A stretch of DNA of 64,000 bases from Ensifer sp. IC3342 (GCF_020193655.1 NZ_JADYVE010000001.1:62001-126000); one strand, 5' to 3'. Positions 18,201 through 26,626 are shown, counted from the stretch's first letter. Notes: a model not told the origin generated them from the sequence alone. Made by a program: numbers and translations.

Positions 18201-20576
18201 CCACAGGTTCCAAGGCGTTCCTGACGCCGGCGCAGCGTCGTCGGCAATGAGAGGCAGGCCATCGCGAACGCCGACGGCCCTCAGGAAGGCGCTCCAATCC
18301 CGGCGTCCGGTGTCGGAACGCGGCGCCCATTCGGGTTCGTCGACCAGCAACGCGTCGGCTGCTCGGCGGCAGTCAGCCGACAAGGCAGCCACTTCGGCGA
18401 GGTAAGTCGTCAGCTTGCGACCGTCGGACGTCCAAGCACCCGAGAAGAAGGACGAGCTTGCCGCCCGCCAACCACCCCGCGTTTCGACATGAAGGTCGAT
18501 GCGCGACAGGACCTTTTCCGCCTTCACGCCCTCGGCACGCCACACGTTGAAGGCCCACTGGAGGGCGTCGGCGCGGCGACCGGGGGCCGGGTGATCGCCG
18601 AAGAGCTGCGGAAGGCCTTCAAGCAACTCAAGCGCGTCGTACCTTCGAACCAGACCCGCCTTGACAAAGTCAGCGACGACCTCCGGCTTGAGGGGTACGT
18701 TCTCGTCGAAGATCGCCAGCTTGCGCGCGAGGCTGGCGGGCGGCAACGGAGCGCGATTCCGATCCCGCCGGCGCGAAACACCATCCTGCCGGATGTAGAC
18801 TGCACGATCTGCGCCACCAGCCGTGGGCGGCGCATGCAGCTTGCCGTCTCGACCTTTCAGAAAAGGTTTTCCCTTCAGCTTCTGCAGGGTGTGCAAGCCG
18901 CCGAACGCACGGCGAATCTCCTCGTAGAAGGTGCCCCACGTCTTCGGAGACGCTTTCTCTTCGAGCAGTGCGGCCGCGATCAACTGCGTCCAATTCGCCA
19001 GCGTGTCTCCGCCCGGCTCGGCCACGGTTCCCGTAGCGCGAATGAGACTCGTCAGACGATCCAGGCGCGCTGGGCCCAAATCCGGATCAGCGAGGTTCTT
19101 AGCGCCCGCCTTGACGAGCCGCCTAGCGCGGAACAGACGATAACCGGACTCTTTCCAGAACCATGCCGCGGCAAGCGAGGTCCACCTCTCATCGTCCGCC
19201 GCCGGAATGCACGCGCATTTGGTCCAGTCTACGCCCAAGCTTCTCCACGCCGACGCCAGCCGCTTGGCGTCCGCCGCATCCCAAGCGGCAAGATCGAAGA
19301 GAGGCCCGCTCCCAAGCTTCGCTGAGAACGGCTTGAGTTCCGACGCCGCGACAACGGCAGTCTCGGCCAGCGCGTCGAGCAGGAACGCGTTGAGCGGCAA
19401 CTCGAAATTCGCGCGCCTCCGATCGATGCTGGCGTAGAACGGAGCGTCGACGTGCCCAGCGATTGGGGCGGGCATCTCCGCCGCCATGGGCAGGAAATTG
19501 TAGATGCGCCCAGGGCGGGCGTCCGGCCTGTCGAGGGCGACCGCCACTGCGACCTTCGGCTCGCCACGCCAGTCCCGCCATCGTGCCAGTTGGGGCTCCT
19601 GCGGGAGGCTGCGCTCCACTGCGGCGAGCAGCCTCTCCCGGTCAACGGTCTTCCTGGCCACGAGGTAGCGCTCGCCCGCCGGCTGGATATCGACGATCTC
19701 GTACTCGCTGCCGCTCTCCTCGTTCGGCTGAAGCCGCTCCTTGACCTCGCGGGACAAAACCTTGCGGTGAACCGCGCCCCCTTCCGCGATCTCGACCGTC
19801 ACCTCGCGGAGGCGGTCGAGGAAGAGCAGCAACGGAGCCTCGGCGCTGAGAAGTCCCAAGACCTGCTTTCGCGCAGTCGCCAGCGCCGCTTGGGTCGAGA
19901 TCGGAACATGGACCACGGTAGCGAAGCCTTCCTGAGCGAAGGCGGCGATGTCGGCCGGCTGATCTATAATGGGAACGGACAGGAGATAGCGGGGCAGCGT
20001 TCGGGCGACCTCCCGAGCTACGTCGGCACGGGCGATAGCCGAAACTTCGGAGAGGATTTCTTCCGGGCCGGCGAAACGGAAGCAGAAGCCGTCGAAAGCT
20101 TTGTTGAGCCGTGCTCGAGCCTGCGAATAGATCCGAGGGTCGTGCGTGAGCGTCTCTACGCTGCGGAAGCCGAGACCCTTGTTGCCGATCCCCTCGCCAA
20201 CCGTCTTGCTCGACACGCCGACGTTACGGATCGCCTTCACGTTATCCCAGTCAAAGCCCCTGCCGCCGTTGGCTACGTAGAGGTCACCGTCGGCTCCGCT
20301 TCTGATCACCAGCCGCAGGAGGATGCGCCCGTCATGGCCCTCCCGGTGCGCGTCGTGGGCGTTCTGGATCAACTCGAAGATGACGCGGTCGCCATACTCC
20401 CCGCCGATCACCTCGCTGAGGTTCCGAAGGCTCTCGTAAGTTCCCAGCCCCTTGGTCACCGCGTCGACGGCATTCTCGAGCTGATCCCGGACCGTTCGAC
20501 GCAATGCCGCTGCTGGCTCGTGGAGTTCGGTGGGGCCGTCCCGATCCGACGCGAGGTGACTTAGGTTGGGCGCCAA
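15279..20576 (-). CDS. Sacsin-like GHKL ATPase with C-terminal DUF3883/NO VEIN-type domain
   Basis: This giant protein has 1765 residues. The N-terminus is an Hsp90-type ATP-binding domain of the sacsin group: FELIQNAHDAH (Asn72), ANGGRGFDWDNVKAI (102-116) and GIGNKGLGFRSV (129-140). The C-terminus has GFAGEFLAGRF, then GFDFRV (Asp1673) and YEVKAS (Glu1686, Lys1688), matching the NO VEIN C-terminal/DUF3883 domain with its PD-(D/E)XK-like set. About 1400 residues between are unrecognised. No ATG is available; TTG 20576 is supported by an excellent AAGGAGG site 7 bp upstream. It is a single gene flanked by IS remnants. An ATP-switched nuclease for defence is inferred from the architecture. Confidence 0.8.
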   Translation of the reverse strand: MAPNLSHLASDRDGPTELHEPAAALRRTVRDQLENAVDAVTKGLGTYESLRNLSEVIGGEYGDRVIFELIQNAHDAHREGHDGRILLRLVIRSGADGDLYVANGGRGFDWDNVKAIRNVGVSSKTVGEGIGNKGLGFRSVETLTHDPRIYSQARARLNKAFDGFCFRFAGPEEILSEVSAIARADVAREVARTLPRYLLSVPIIDQPADIAAFAQEGFATVVHVPISTQAALATARKQVLGLLSAEAPLLLFLDRLREVTVEIAEGGAVHRKVLSREVKERLQPNEESGSEYEIVDIQPAGERYLVARKTVDRERLLAAVERSLPQEPQLARWRDWRGEPKVAVAVALDRPDARPGRIYNFLPMAAEMPAPIAGHVDAPFYASIDRRRANFELPLNAFLLDALAETAVVAASELKPFSAKLGSGPLFDLAAWDAADAKRLASAWRSLGVDWTKCACIPAADDERWTSLAAAWFWKESGYRLFRARRLVKAGAKNLADPDLGPARLDRLTSLIRATGTVAEPGGDTLANWTQLIAAALLEEKASPKTWGTFYEEIRRAFGGLHTLQKLKGKPFLKGRDGKLHAPPTAGGADRAVYIRQDGVSRRRDRNRAPLPPASLARKLAIFDENVPLKPEVVADFVKAGLVRRYDALELLEGLPQLFGDHPAPGRRADALQWAFNVWRAEGVKAEKVLSRIDLHVETRGGWRAASSSFFSGAWTSDGRKLTTYLAEVAALSADCRRAADALLVDEPEWAPRSDTGRRDWSAFLRAVGVRDGLPLIADDAAPASGTPWNLWSSFLNTPVPQVGRDAGWLKLNRSVKLKNPMTLYQRRGELWRLPGQLEHERMPPEARERLADLILVMLRQEGQDWLRWRLGRYDRWEGEWNEVRPHTPAGSFVLTAGWVPVDGSDEDFGTLDKLWATSNAGARVPRYVRRPRDRLADVIQGDQRLTKLLIGGDTGFRDWAPDTEAARRLADLAEGSRMVESRDRASFRKTYERAWSLAVEANAVLPPTLPLAVWLGAGMEVMVGNRAAPPRLFVASDAQRPEARAVIAASFPLLELGRDQDVDPALAMLNASGGFDAARVEGGEVVVYVDGAPFVPNLGDPLLAADGLEWLSDATLLANEVLGRELERAISMAAVEDRLRRIRLKLCETLSLRVGAADGAEPLRFYAYPDERMPTLVVAGTTELDWSSLAEAAPHLASLLDRRMRSLQRLLPLLAVRSAGGHPRIRPEDEAFARALDCRPELVRELLESKSADHELLLRRLPPIVACLADEETGRVLETALGESVTRHRALAELERMGELLPMSAGELVDLVVGVRDLAELRRRLNLEFGRFNRILLSFGQQPLSNESELRRLFDTWKDDLRPAAIDRLRRRFLGDYRKGLPIDRYVALRSLEFAEFPAEWILEKEEVSPEDVARLVDERFDQVVGDDLNIDLEPLGTVRSKNVKTLRAFLDGAAPIVAAWLVGEGAVDEVWASGVQAVLKALEQKGVLDFEQIKADGELPLLAAAGLWPQGMPASLDLAELGLTSDDLEAEKKREEEQKETTARQRRSFTFAGEDLDTAAGDFADRLVQIAEAAMEDEEWLRRSRRRFKLAEMPSGSNSSGPPGGSGGHRKRAVRMSDDVKAAMGFAGEFLAGRFLAAKHGVRFDDACWVSRNRELALRDGEFGDDGLGFDFRVRTKEVEWRYEVKASLEETFEFEFTQNEMRVAAECAADGSRRYRILYVPFVDDPTRWRVMELPNPMSEAGRALFRTVGAGATRMRFDPTG

Positions 20577-20739
20577 TGGCTCTCCTCCTTGGTTCGCGCA
20601 AAGGTCTCAAGCCCGGCTGAGGCGCAGAACGACAAGATAAACTGTTAAACGCGGCTGGCAATCCAGTAAACGAGCCGCATTGAACCGCACCGGTTTCCCG
20701 GAGACCGATTTGCCGGAGGCCTACGCCGTGATCGGCACG

Positions 20740-20835
20740 GCATAAGCTGAGTATAGTAGTCTTCGGCCTCGGCGGGTGGAGTGTTGCCGATCGGCTCGAG
20801 CAGCGTCTGTTGTTGAACCAATCCGCCACGGCTTG
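20740..20835 (-). mobile_element. IS3-family transposase (orfB) 3' remnant
   Basis: Read on the minus strand, AVADWFNNRR is followed after a one-base loss by LLEPIGNTPPAEAEDYYTQL, the typical C-terminus of IS3-family OrfB. Only this tail, with one frameshift, remains. It lies about 160 bp upstream of the TTG start of the giant gene and so marks the other flank of the cargo bounded by the IS21 remnant at 12.1 kb. Nothing else is seen between 20577 and 21283 except the possible terminal region of the IS91 relic. Confidence 0.7.
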
Positions 20836-21283
20836 CGCAGGTGGATCACCACGGCCTTGAGACCTCCATGCTAACGAAATTGAGCGCATCCCGAGATAGG
20901 CATTTTGGATGTTGTAAGCGCTCGTTGTTGCGAACGGCAGCTTGTCACAAACCACGCTCAAAAGCTGCCGGTCGAGTTCCGTGAAGGGTTTCGGGCGCCG
21001 GGAGGCGTACGAAAGTCACCGAGGAAGGAACCCGCGGGCGGCAGGCGATGCGATAGCTATGGGGATTTCGGACTTCGGGCTGTTTCGTCGATGGCGCGAC
21101 CGTCGTCAGCAGGCGCCGGGATGAATCCGGCTAGGCGATTTTGTTGTGCCTTCGCGCGGTGTTGTTGGTTCGTCAGGCGGCCGGACGCGCAGCTTTTACT
21201 TTCGATCATCGGCGTGGACGCGTGGGTGCCGCTCGCCGGAGGCTGAGTGCCTGCGGCGGAAGGTCGGATCATGCCATGCCGGG

Positions 21284-22081
21284 TCATGAGGCAGTCTCCC
21301 GGTCCGGTGGGGTTTTGTTTGGCGGTCCACGCGGCTGCCTCCACCGTTCGAAGATCTCGACGATAATCATGCGTCCGCCGCAGCATGGGCATGGCGGACG
21401 GAAGGCGTCCGGTTCGTCCGGGGTATCGTCATCAGGTGGCGCGGCGACGTTCAGCAGTTCGCGAGCGAGCGCGAGGCTGGCCTTGCGGGCGGAGCCGGCG
21501 AGCAGCCCGTAGTGCCGAATGCGGTGGAAGCCATGCGGCAGAACATGGATGAGGAAGCGGCGGATGAACTCATCGGTTGCGAGCCTCATCACCTGCTGAC
21601 GGTCGGCGCTGCGGCGGCGGTAGTCCTTGTAGCGGAAGGTGATGCTGTCCTTGTCGAAGCGGATGAGGCGGCTGTTGGAGATCGCGACCCGATGGGTGTA
21701 GCGCGACAGGTAGGCAAGCACGGCCTGGGGCCCGGCGAAGGGCGCCTTGGCATAAACCACCCAGCGCTTCTTCCGGACGGGTGCCAAGTGCCGCTGGAAT
21801 GCCCGCCGGTCGATGAAGTGCGCCATCGATCCGAAAAAGGTAAGCCGACCGGTATCGTGCAGCGCGAGCAGCCGGGTAAGGAACAGCCGGCGGAACAGCT
21901 TGCCTAGTACCCGCACCGGGAGCAGGAAGGCCGGGCGCGACGATACCCATCGGCTTCCGTCTGGCGCGATGCCGCCACCCGGCACGATCATATGGACATG
22001 CGGATGGTGCGTCATCGCTGATCCCCATGTGTGGAGCACGGCGGTGATACCGATGCGCGCGCCGAGATGCTTTGGATCCGC
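21284..22081 (-). pseudogene. IS91-family (Y2) transposase, N-terminally truncated
   Basis: The readable part starts at ADPKHLGARIG and continues through THHPHVHMIVPGGGI (histidine-rich HUH-type motif), YLSRYTHRVAISNSRLI and a C-terminal zinc-finger-like CPCCGG. These are features of the IS91/IS801 rolling-circle transposases, which move by one-ended transposition. About the first third, with the usual zinc-binding N-terminus, is missing; the open frame running further upstream is chance continuation into an SRAP fragment on the other strand. The junction is near 22080. The element is dead. Confidence 0.85.
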
Positions 22082-22366
22082 CTTGCCGGAATATGGGAGA
22101 CGTGGCGTAATCCCGAGACTGACGAGGACATCCGCACCTTCTGCGTCATCACCTGCCCTCCGAACGAGATGATGGCCGCGATCCACGACCGCATGCCGGT
22201 CCTCCTGCACCCGCAAGACTATGAACGCTGGCTGTCGCCGGAGCCAGATCCCCACGACCTGATGACGCCGTTCAGGGCAGAGCTGATGACGATGTGGCCC
22301 ATTGACAGGAAGGTCAGTTCACCGAAGAACGATACGGCAGACATTCTCGATCCGGTCGAGCAATAA
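22082..22366 (+). pseudogene. SRAP/YedK-like protein, C-terminal fragment
   Basis: The frame reads LAGIWETWRNPETDEDIRTF, then CPPNEMMAAIHDRMPVLLHP and a natural-looking end ...SPKNDTADILDPVEQ. It is the second half of an SOS-response-associated peptidase (SRAP/HMCES/YedK), the enzyme that crosslinks to abasic sites in single-stranded DNA; IHDRMP holds the conserved histidine. The catalytic Cys2 end is missing, removed at the IS91 junction about 22080. A second, different SRAP remnant lies 0.7 kb downstream. Confidence 0.8.
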
Positions 22367-22381
22367 AAGGCGGAAGCAGCA

Positions 22382-22558
22382 ATGACAGAAGAACAGCGCG
22401 AAGCGGCCGAATACCTGCGTGAAGCGATGCGGGTGTTCAACGAGACGGTTCGCCAGGCGGCCCACCGAGGTCTCCATGTCGAAGTGCAGGTAGTCGAGAT
22501 GCGGATGAGCGAGGGGCCTACGCCAATTCCGCTGATCAGTGCCTCGGCGCGTCTCTAA
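22382..22558 (+). CDS. Small hypothetical protein (58 aa)
   Basis: A compact ORF starts at ATG 22382, 15 bp after the SRAP fragment stop; GGCGGAAG just upstream could be its ribosome site. It encodes an acidic-helical N-terminus (MTEEQREAAEYLREAMRVF) and a beta-like C-terminal half with HVEVQVVEMRM. Codon use resembles that of rhizobial genes. I do not recognise a family. It may be a real small gene that followed the SRAP gene before the IS91 event. Confidence 0.45.
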   Translation: MTEEQREAAEYLREAMRVFNETVRQAAHRGLHVEVQVVEMRMSEGPTPIPLISASARL

Positions 22559-22639
22559 GCGGATCCCTCACTAATAGTTTTGCTAGTCGCCAGCTCGGAC
22601 CGCGACGCTCTACGCTCTCCGGGGGAACGGAGATCTCGC

Positions 22640-22849
22640 ATGAGCGACCTTTCACGAATCGAGGAATGGACAGACGAGTATCTGCGGGACATGTGCGTGA
22701 TGGCGGTAGCAGCGTGCGCCGCGATGGAGGAACGAACTCCGAACCTCTCGCCTTTTTGGCTGGTTATTTTCAGGGAGGTCCGTAGACGCGACTGGGGCGA
22801 TCTTGAGAGAATGGAGGCCGTTGGAATAGCTGCAGGGTCGCCGCATTAG
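22640..22849 (+). CDS. Small hypothetical protein (69 aa)
   Basis: The ORF from ATG 22640 encodes 69 residues beginning MSDLSRIEEWTDEYLRDMC, with tryptophan- and arginine-rich stretches (FWLVIFREVRRRDW). GGGGGAACGGAGA upstream offers a ribosome site. It looks like a genuine small alpha-helical protein, but no family is recognised. It lies between two SRAP remnants in a decayed zone. The 190 bp that follow hold no gene that I can support. Confidence 0.4.
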   Translation: MSDLSRIEEWTDEYLRDMCVMAVAACAAMEERTPNLSPFWLVIFREVRRRDWGDLERMEAVGIAAGSPH

Positions 22850-23045
22850 TCGCGGCAAGGTCGGGAACCCATCTTCCCCCCGCAGACCACCGAGTCGACC
22901 TACCAAGGCAGCGCCCTTCTCCCCTCCCCTGGAGAGACGCTCCCATTTCAAGCGCCCGAACACCGCAAGAGCTTCGATGGTTTGTGATCCGAGCGCGCCG
23001 CTGACTTGCTGATTCGATTGACCTGTAGGTAGGTCGACCTCAGCC

Positions 23046-23437
23046 GGTGTAAAGAACCGCTGCATCGTGCCTTGGACGGCCTTCTGCGAATATGAGGACA
23101 CCAAGCCGAAGAAGACTGCCGTTGGTTCGCGATCGACGACAAGCAGCCCCTCGCCTTCTTCGCCGGCATCTGGACACCATGGAAGGGCGCACGCGGCTCG
23201 ATGAAGAACCCGCGTGTCGGCGAGCACGAGCTGTTCGCCTTCCTCACCTGCGAGGCAAACGCGTTGGTCAAGCCGATCCATCCGAAGGTGATGCCGGTGA
23301 TCCTCACGGACCCGGCAGAGATCGAACTGTGGCTGACGGCGGACTGGAAGGACGCGAGGGCACTACAGCGGCCGTTGCCGGTCGATGCAATGACGCTGTT
23401 GCCGGTGGAAAGTGCCCAGCAGGAACTTCTGCTCTAG
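23046..23437 (+). pseudogene. Second SRAP/YedK-like remnant, truncated and frameshifted
   Basis: The frame opens with KNRCIVPWTAFCEYEDTKPK, shifts near 23120, then continues WFAIDDKQPLAFFAGIWTPW and HPKVMPVILTDPAEIELWL to a normal stop. These are middle and C-terminal parts of an SRAP-family protein, with the conserved His in HPKVMP. The N-terminus with catalytic Cys2 is absent and there is at least one frameshift, so it is a pseudogene. Its sequence differs clearly from the fragment at 22082, so it is a paralogue and not a local duplicate. Confidence 0.8.
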
Positions 23438-23632
23438 GCTTACGGTCGGTAGCGCCGGAGGAGAAAAGAGAGGCAATGCCTTGGGATCTTCCTTATCGAC
23501 ACCCATCTCCGTCATCACTCGCAGCAAGGATTCCAGCGTTGGCGCCTGATTGTCGGGAAGACGGATATGATCTCGCGGAGGGAGAGCGCGACCGTGGCTG
23601 GAGACGAGATAGCCGTACTCTTCGTCAGTCAT
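23363..23632 (-). CDS. Hypothetical protein, C-terminus probably replaced
   Basis: The ATG at 23632 overlaps the TGA of the upstream gene (ATGACTGA), and GGAGG sits 4 bp before it, strong signs of coupled translation. The product would have 89 residues: MTDEEYGYLVSSHGRALPPR, then LPDNQAPTLESLLRVMTEMG. From about residue 65 the frame runs antisense through the end of the SRAP remnant, so the natural C-terminus may have been lost in a rearrangement. Function unknown. Confidence 0.45.
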   Translation of the reverse strand: MTDEEYGYLVSSHGRALPPRDHIRLPDNQAPTLESLLRVMTEMGVDKEDPKALPLFSPPALPTVSLEQKFLLGTFHRQQRHCIDRQRPL

Positions 23633-24329
23633 GGAACCTCCATGATTCGTAGCACTCCATGCAGAGGAGACGATCACCGAATTCGACGTCGGGATCTGCC
23701 AGGCGTGATTCCAGGCCAGCTTTCGCGATGATCGCGCCGCCGCGACCGCAATGCTCGCAGGACTCCGAGAGCCGCTCCTGCGTTTTTTCGAACTCGAAAT
23801 CGAGCGAGATACGATCGTCTTCGTAGATGCCGGGCTTGTAGCGAGCGTCGATGACGACGAAGGCCGCCGAGCGTGTCACGATGCCGAGGATACCGACCGC
23901 GTCGAGCAAGCCGTGAAAGAAGAGGAATTCGTACATCTCGGCGACGATAGTCTGCAGGCCGCGCCGAAAGCCCAGTCGATTCAGCGACGGAACTGCATGG
24001 CCGTAGCGCGCGACCATGGCTTCGTGCCAGTCGCTGTCGGGGTGCAGCGGAAAGCGCGCGGCCTCCAGGATCTTGTGGGCTGCGTCTTCTGCGTCGTGGA
24101 TCACGTCATCAAGTCCGGCAAGACCGCCGTCGACGGCGATACGGAGCTTGCTGTCGATCCAGATGCGGAGAACGCGCAGCGTGGCATTGGGATCGAGGAC
24201 AGACAGCCGTTCAAAAAAGTCGGCAACAACCTGCTCAAGGTTTGCAGGGATGTCGATGAATTCGGCGGAGCAGGGAACGCGGACACCGAACTGCTTTCGG
24301 AGCTGTGCGTGGAACTCATCCTGCGTCAT
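23625..24329 (-). CDS. Hypothetical protein with C-terminal zinc-knuckle-like cysteines
   Basis: The 234-residue protein begins MTQDEFHAQLRKQFGVRVPC and is acidic and mostly helical. The C-terminus has SCEHCGRGG and about 27 residues later LLCMECYESW, two CxxC pairs that should bind zinc. The frame extends 30 codons further upstream, but ATG 24329 was chosen because it overlaps the upstream small ORF and AAGGAGA precedes it. It is coupled to the next gene by an 8-bp overlap. I do not recognise a family; the layout suggests a plasmid- or island-type gene of unknown role. Confidence 0.6.
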   Translation of the reverse strand: MTQDEFHAQLRKQFGVRVPCSAEFIDIPANLEQVVADFFERLSVLDPNATLRVLRIWIDSKLRIAVDGGLAGLDDVIHDAEDAAHKILEAARFPLHPDSDWHEAMVARYGHAVPSLNRLGFRRGLQTIVAEMYEFLFFHGLLDAVGILGIVTRSAAFVVIDARYKPGIYEDDRISLDFEFEKTQERLSESCEHCGRGGAIIAKAGLESRLADPDVEFGDRLLCMECYESWRFHD

Positions 24330-24447
24330 CGAGGGTCTCCTTGATTTCGGCAAAGATTGCGGGTGCGAACGCGACGTCGGATACCGATTTGAATGCCAGC
24401 GCCCGCAGCACGCTCTCATCGAGGGTGTCAGGATCGATCACCGACAT
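24316..24447 (-). CDS. Small ORF upstream of the zinc-knuckle gene
   Basis: ATG 24447 opens a 43-residue frame, MSVIDPDTLDESVLRALAFK to TLDDAG, whose stop overlaps the start of the next gene by 14 bp. The composition is protein-like and the overlap suggests translational coupling. The frame is open upstream without a good start, so it could be the tail of a decayed longer gene. No function can be given. Confidence 0.35.
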   Translation of the reverse strand: MSVIDPDTLDESVLRALAFKSVSDVAFAPAIFAEIKETLDDAG

Positions 24448-24762
24448 CGGGAGCAAAAGAGCTGCGGCTCGCGGTTCGACTCTCCATAGCGGACCACGAA
24501 AACCGTGGCTCCAGCCTCGATAAATGCCTCCCCAGGCCGCAGGCGCTTTCGCCTACGTCAACGACAAGTACGATGAACCCCTCAACGAGCGTTTGTGACT
24601 CGGCCATTGACCCTTGTCTTGAATCCTTTCCGGTCCGGCCTCTGGGTTACGGCGAAATCGTCCACGCTACTGCGGCGCACTTCGTCGCTTGCGGGAGCTT
24701 GAATCCTTCCGTTTGAGCCGAACCGTACCGATGAACGCTCGATCCTTGAGAGACTGCGATTT
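24448..24762. other. Gap between accessory genes
   Basis: No intact gene is seen in these 315 bp. On the minus strand a short protein-like stretch (GEAFIEAGATVFVVRYGES, ending in FCSRCR) lies in front of 24447 without a start codon and may be a decayed relic. No terminator is evident after the AAA+ gene. Confidence 0.35.
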
Positions 24763-26625
24763 CTATGCGGCCTCATCTCTTTTCCCGCGATCAATCCTTA
24801 CAGATCGATGAACCACTGCGTGCTCAGCGAGAGCGATTACGCGATCCCGTCCGGCGCCAAGCATGTCGAGCACCCGCTCGTATTCAGTGTCAACAATCTC
24901 AAGGACTTCTTGCTCGAATCTCTCAGGCATCGACATTTCGCTCACGCGCTCGACCGTGTCCAGAAATATGGGAGTCTTGCCGAGACCGTAGGTGCCGACC
25001 ATCCGCCGCGCGAGAGCGGTGGCTCGTTCAACATCGCTTCCCATGACGCCCCCGGATCCGATCGACCGATCTCCGAACACCACGAACTCGGCGGCCATTC
25101 CGGCCAGCGCAACTGCGATGCGCGCACGGAGACTCGTTTCCGTGGGAAACCAGTCCTCGACAACTTCATATTCAGTCAGTCCCCCAGGGAAGGAGGATGC
25201 AGAAGCATTGAAGCTAACTTTAATCGAGATTGTTGCGCTCGACGCATATCCGACTGCAAGCGAGGCCAGCGCATGACCGGCTTCATGCACGGCTAGCCGA
25301 AGCATTTGCTCCGGCGTAAAGGGTCGCTTCTCCGGAAGCTGGTCTCGCAGATCGTGCAGCTCAAGATCCCGATCCTCGTCTCGTGCATTCTTGCGCGCGT
25401 CACGAACCAGCATTTCCAAGTCAGCGCCGGACGACCCGTCCAGATCCTCGGCGATCTCAAGCAAGGATTCGAAATCCAAGGTTCCTCCCGCGTGATAAGA
25501 CAGGATTTCCGCTCGAGTGATTTTATCGGGTAGCGCGAGAGAAAATCGGCGTTCCAACCTGCCGGCGCACAGGATGGCAGGATCGATCCAATCGGGGAGA
25601 TTGGTCGCTCCGATCACGATAACCCCTTCACCCAGACTCGTGAGAAGGCTGAGGAATTCATCGAGAACCACCTGCCAATCGCGGTCATTGTGGCGGCCCG
25701 TCGGCGAAGCCGGCCGTGTGCCTATGCTGTCCAATTCGTCGATGAACAGGACCGTTCCTCGCCCATCGTTGGCATCGTCGAAACTGCTTCTCATCGCTCT
25801 CAATGTATCGTCGAGACGCCCGGCCGATTGCCATTTGCCAACGGTGGTCTTTATCAGCCGCATTCGCAACGCATTGGCGAGCGCAGTTGCGAAAAGGGTC
25901 TTCTCGGTGCCGGGAGGGCAGACGATAACGGCTCCTCCGCCGACTTCCTTCCAGGGAAGTTTTCGGGCTCGCCATCGGGCCACATCGGCACGAATCCCTT
26001 TCGCCCAGGGCTTCACTTCCGCGTATCCTGGAAGTTCGAAGAGGTTGGGCTCGCCTGCGGCGGAGTGTTCGATATCGGCAAGCGCGGCTATATGGTGAAG
26101 GTCGAGAGACGGTTTGGTGATAGCCGCGATCATGAGGTTTTGCGGTCTGAGAGCGAGCGTTGCGGCCATTTCGTCCGAAATAGGAGACCGTCCGGAAAGA
26201 CGTCGAGCAGCCTGTATCTGTCTGGCGGACGGAGGCTCTACCGACAGCACATCCAGAGCCGCAAGACGTACGTCCGGCGGGACCTCGTTGATGTTCGTTG
26301 CGATCAGGACAGCCAAGCCGGCGAGATCAAAGACCGTAACTGAAGCTCCGGCCTTTTTGTCTTTTGCCGGAGGGCGGGCGAACCGCACTCTTATATGTTC
26401 GTCAAACCAGTCGTCGGGATTTGTGCCTGCGACGTGGCGGGCAGCAGCAAGATAGTCCTCCGCCCGGTAGCCGATCGGAGTCACGAAAACGACGAAACCG
26501 TCTTTCCCTAGCTTCAAAGGTCGTGAGGCCTTCTTCAAGGCCCTTCGCAACCCGCAAAACGCCAGAAAAACATTCGGCATTCGGAGCATCTTGGAGGCCC
26601 GCCGATCATGCGCTGTGACTTTCAT
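24763..26625 (-). CDS. Soluble FtsH-like AAA+ ATPase with M41 zinc-protease domain, altered P-loop
   Basis: The 620-residue protein joins an AAA+ module (about 195-390) to an M41 peptidase domain with HEAGH at 447-451 and a downstream SDVERAT segment carrying the expected third metal ligand. Walker B is clear (TVLFIDELDSIG). The P-loop reads CPPGTEKT at 236-243, where FtsH-type proteins have GPPGTGKT: both glycines are changed. There are no N-terminal membrane helices, unlike FtsH, so it should be cytosolic. It is preceded at one base by the DUF6634-like gene and divergent from an XRE regulator. It may be a specialised protease of the island; ATP use is doubtful without testing. Confidence 0.8.
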   Translation of the reverse strand: MKVTAHDRRASKMLRMPNVFLAFCGLRRALKKASRPLKLGKDGFVVFVTPIGYRAEDYLAAARHVAGTNPDDWFDEHIRVRFARPPAKDKKAGASVTVFDLAGLAVLIATNINEVPPDVRLAALDVLSVEPPSARQIQAARRLSGRSPISDEMAATLALRPQNLMIAAITKPSLDLHHIAALADIEHSAAGEPNLFELPGYAEVKPWAKGIRADVARWRARKLPWKEVGGGAVIVCPPGTEKTLFATALANALRMRLIKTTVGKWQSAGRLDDTLRAMRSSFDDANDGRGTVLFIDELDSIGTRPASPTGRHNDRDWQVVLDEFLSLLTSLGEGVIVIGATNLPDWIDPAILCAGRLERRFSLALPDKITRAEILSYHAGGTLDFESLLEIAEDLDGSSGADLEMLVRDARKNARDEDRDLELHDLRDQLPEKRPFTPEQMLRLAVHEAGHALASLAVGYASSATISIKVSFNASASSFPGGLTEYEVVEDWFPTETSLRARIAVALAGMAAEFVVFGDRSIGSGGVMGSDVERATALARRMVGTYGLGKTPIFLDTVERVSEMSMPERFEQEVLEIVDTEYERVLDMLGAGRDRVIALAEHAVVHRSVRIDRGKRDEAA

Positions 26626-26626
26626 C

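Noticed and set aside
15213-20564. Several long plus-strand open frames opposite the giant gene (for example 19452-20564, 370 codons)
   Set aside because: GC-rich shadow frames. The minus-strand frame carries clear GHKL and nuclease motifs and a strong ribosome site; the antisense products show no recognisable domains.
4569-20576. Assignment of the island to BREX, DISARM, Dnd, Zorya or Gabija
   Set aside because: The marker proteins (PglZ/BrxC, DrmA-B, DndCDE, ZorAB, GajAB) are absent. Only the DGQHR-like motif recalls DndB, without Dnd partners.
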